NCBI GenBank assembly: GCA_949878535.1
Contig: CATLAS010000069.1
Span: forward strand, 1-5,951
DNA from: an uncultured Eubacteriales bacterium
GTDB taxonomy: Bacteria > Bacillota > Clostridia > Oscillospirales > CAG-272
Direction: 5' to 3'
DNA: 5,951 bases
Of this stretch, positions 5,546 through 5,951 are shown piece by piece. The stretch's first letter is position 1. The number at the start of each line of letters is the position of its first letter. The notes beneath the pieces are model-generated. The model had not been told where the DNA came from. It did not search any database and saw only the letters and a list, made by a program, of their open reading frames with translations. The translations under genes were made by a program, and so were the position numbers.

Positions 5546-5951
5546 CGGAAAACTAAAAAAAGCCGCTGCTTTTTCAGCGACGGCTGTTTTGGTTATTCTT
5601 GCTGCTATATTTGTGTGGGATGCCTGGTTCAGAGATTACACACAGGAGATGTCTGCTGCCTGTGAATTTCATTTTATTGATGTGGGACAGGGCGACAGCA
5701 CGCTCATTTTAACACAGGATGCCGCAGTGCTGATTGATGCCGGTCCCACAGACGCCGGAGAAGAAACTGTACGATATATCCGCAACTATACGGATTCTAT
5801 TGATTATATGATTTTGACACATCCCCATGAAGATCATATCGGCGGCGCTGTGAAGATTATAAACAATTTGCAGGTAAAAAATGTTATAATGACAGATGCA
5901 TCCAATGATGTTGTTACCTTTTCTCGTTTGATTGGTGTGATTGAGGACAGT
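5526..5951 (+). CDS. Membrane-anchored ComEC-type metallo-beta-lactamase-fold protein, cut by right edge
   Basis: The first 142 codons are in the window. The start ATG at 5526 follows AAAGGGG at 5509-5515 by 10 bases and overlaps the upstream gene's end. Residues 1-12 are basic and about 13-33 are hydrophobic, a signal anchor placing the rest outside. HFIDVGQGDS at 49-58, LIDAG at 69-73 and the metal-binding T98-H99-P-H101-E-D103-H104-IGG sequence (HxHxDH) are hallmarks of the metallo-beta-lactamase domain found at the C-terminus of ComEC/Rec2 and in stand-alone relatives. ComEC's many helices and competence domain are absent before this point, so it is not ComEC itself. Such stand-alone proteins are thought to be hydrolases, perhaps nucleases or phosphoesterases; the substrate cannot be told here. 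An intact metal site suggests an active enzyme. Confidence 0.88.
   Translation, partial: MKHRFGNGKLKKAAAFSATAVLVILAAIFVWDAWFRDYTQEMSAACEFHFIDVGQGDSTLILTQDAAVLIDAGPTDAGEETVRYIRNYTDSIDYMILTHPHEDHIGGAVKIINNLQVKNVIMTDASNDVVTFSRLIGVIEDS

Noticed and set aside
5551..5590. Terminator-like stem (AGCCG...CGGCT) with A-rich and T-rich flanks
   Set aside because: The stem needs unpaired bulge bases and lies inside the first codons of the metallo-hydrolase gene, where KKAAAFSATA codons explain the sequence.
1..5951. CRISPR array, tRNA or rRNA gene, insertion sequence
   Set aside because: No regularly spaced direct repeats beyond the pair at 4950-5114, no cloverleaf or rRNA-like segments, and no transposase reading frame were seen on either strand.

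Overview
The window looks like part of a Clostridia-type (Firmicutes) chromosome. The base composition is moderate by eye, ribosome binding sites are AAGGA-like, promoters match the TTGACA/TATAAT pattern, and the gene families are ones common in gut Clostridia. I cannot name the genus. All family assignments come from recognising motifs in translations made by hand; no search was run.

Layout. Positions 1-3071 (minus strand) hold one uninterrupted reading frame of 1023 codons that leaves the window at its C-terminus. It encodes a secreted-side serine peptidase of the beta-lactamase/S12 type, then about three membrane helices, then a complete cyclic-peptide-type ABC exporter (YojI/SyrD/PvdE-like). 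Positions 3072-3563 are a divergent intergenic region. It carries leader and promoter candidates for the minus-strand gene, including a strong hairpin at 3134-3171, and a near-consensus plus-strand promoter at 3429-3457. Positions 3564-4853 (plus) encode a membrane-anchored GHL10-family glycoside hydrolase, probably acting on cell wall glycan, followed by an intrinsic terminator at 4888-4930. Positions 4931-5114 form a compact regulatory and repeat block: a promoter with TTGAAA, 17 bases and an extended TATAAT, and two degenerate tandem units that each carry the same extended -10 and a palindrome. From about 5102 there is a two-gene operon: a small four-helix membrane protein of the CmpB-like (PF06541-type) family, then, overlapping it by 20 bases, a membrane-anchored metallo-beta-lactamase-fold protein of the ComEC C-terminal type that runs off the right edge.

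How it fits together. All four genes encode envelope or exported proteins. The most notable object is the peptidase-exporter fusion. Its domain order (exported S12 peptidase, three helices) resembles the prodrug-activating peptidases ClbP/XcnG of nonribosomal peptide pathways, here joined to a peptide exporter. One polypeptide could therefore export a peptide and cleave it outside the cell. No biosynthetic genes are visible in the window, so the substrate is unknown. The repeat block is the second point of interest: it appears to have supplied the promoter of the downstream operon and to have obscured the start of its first gene.
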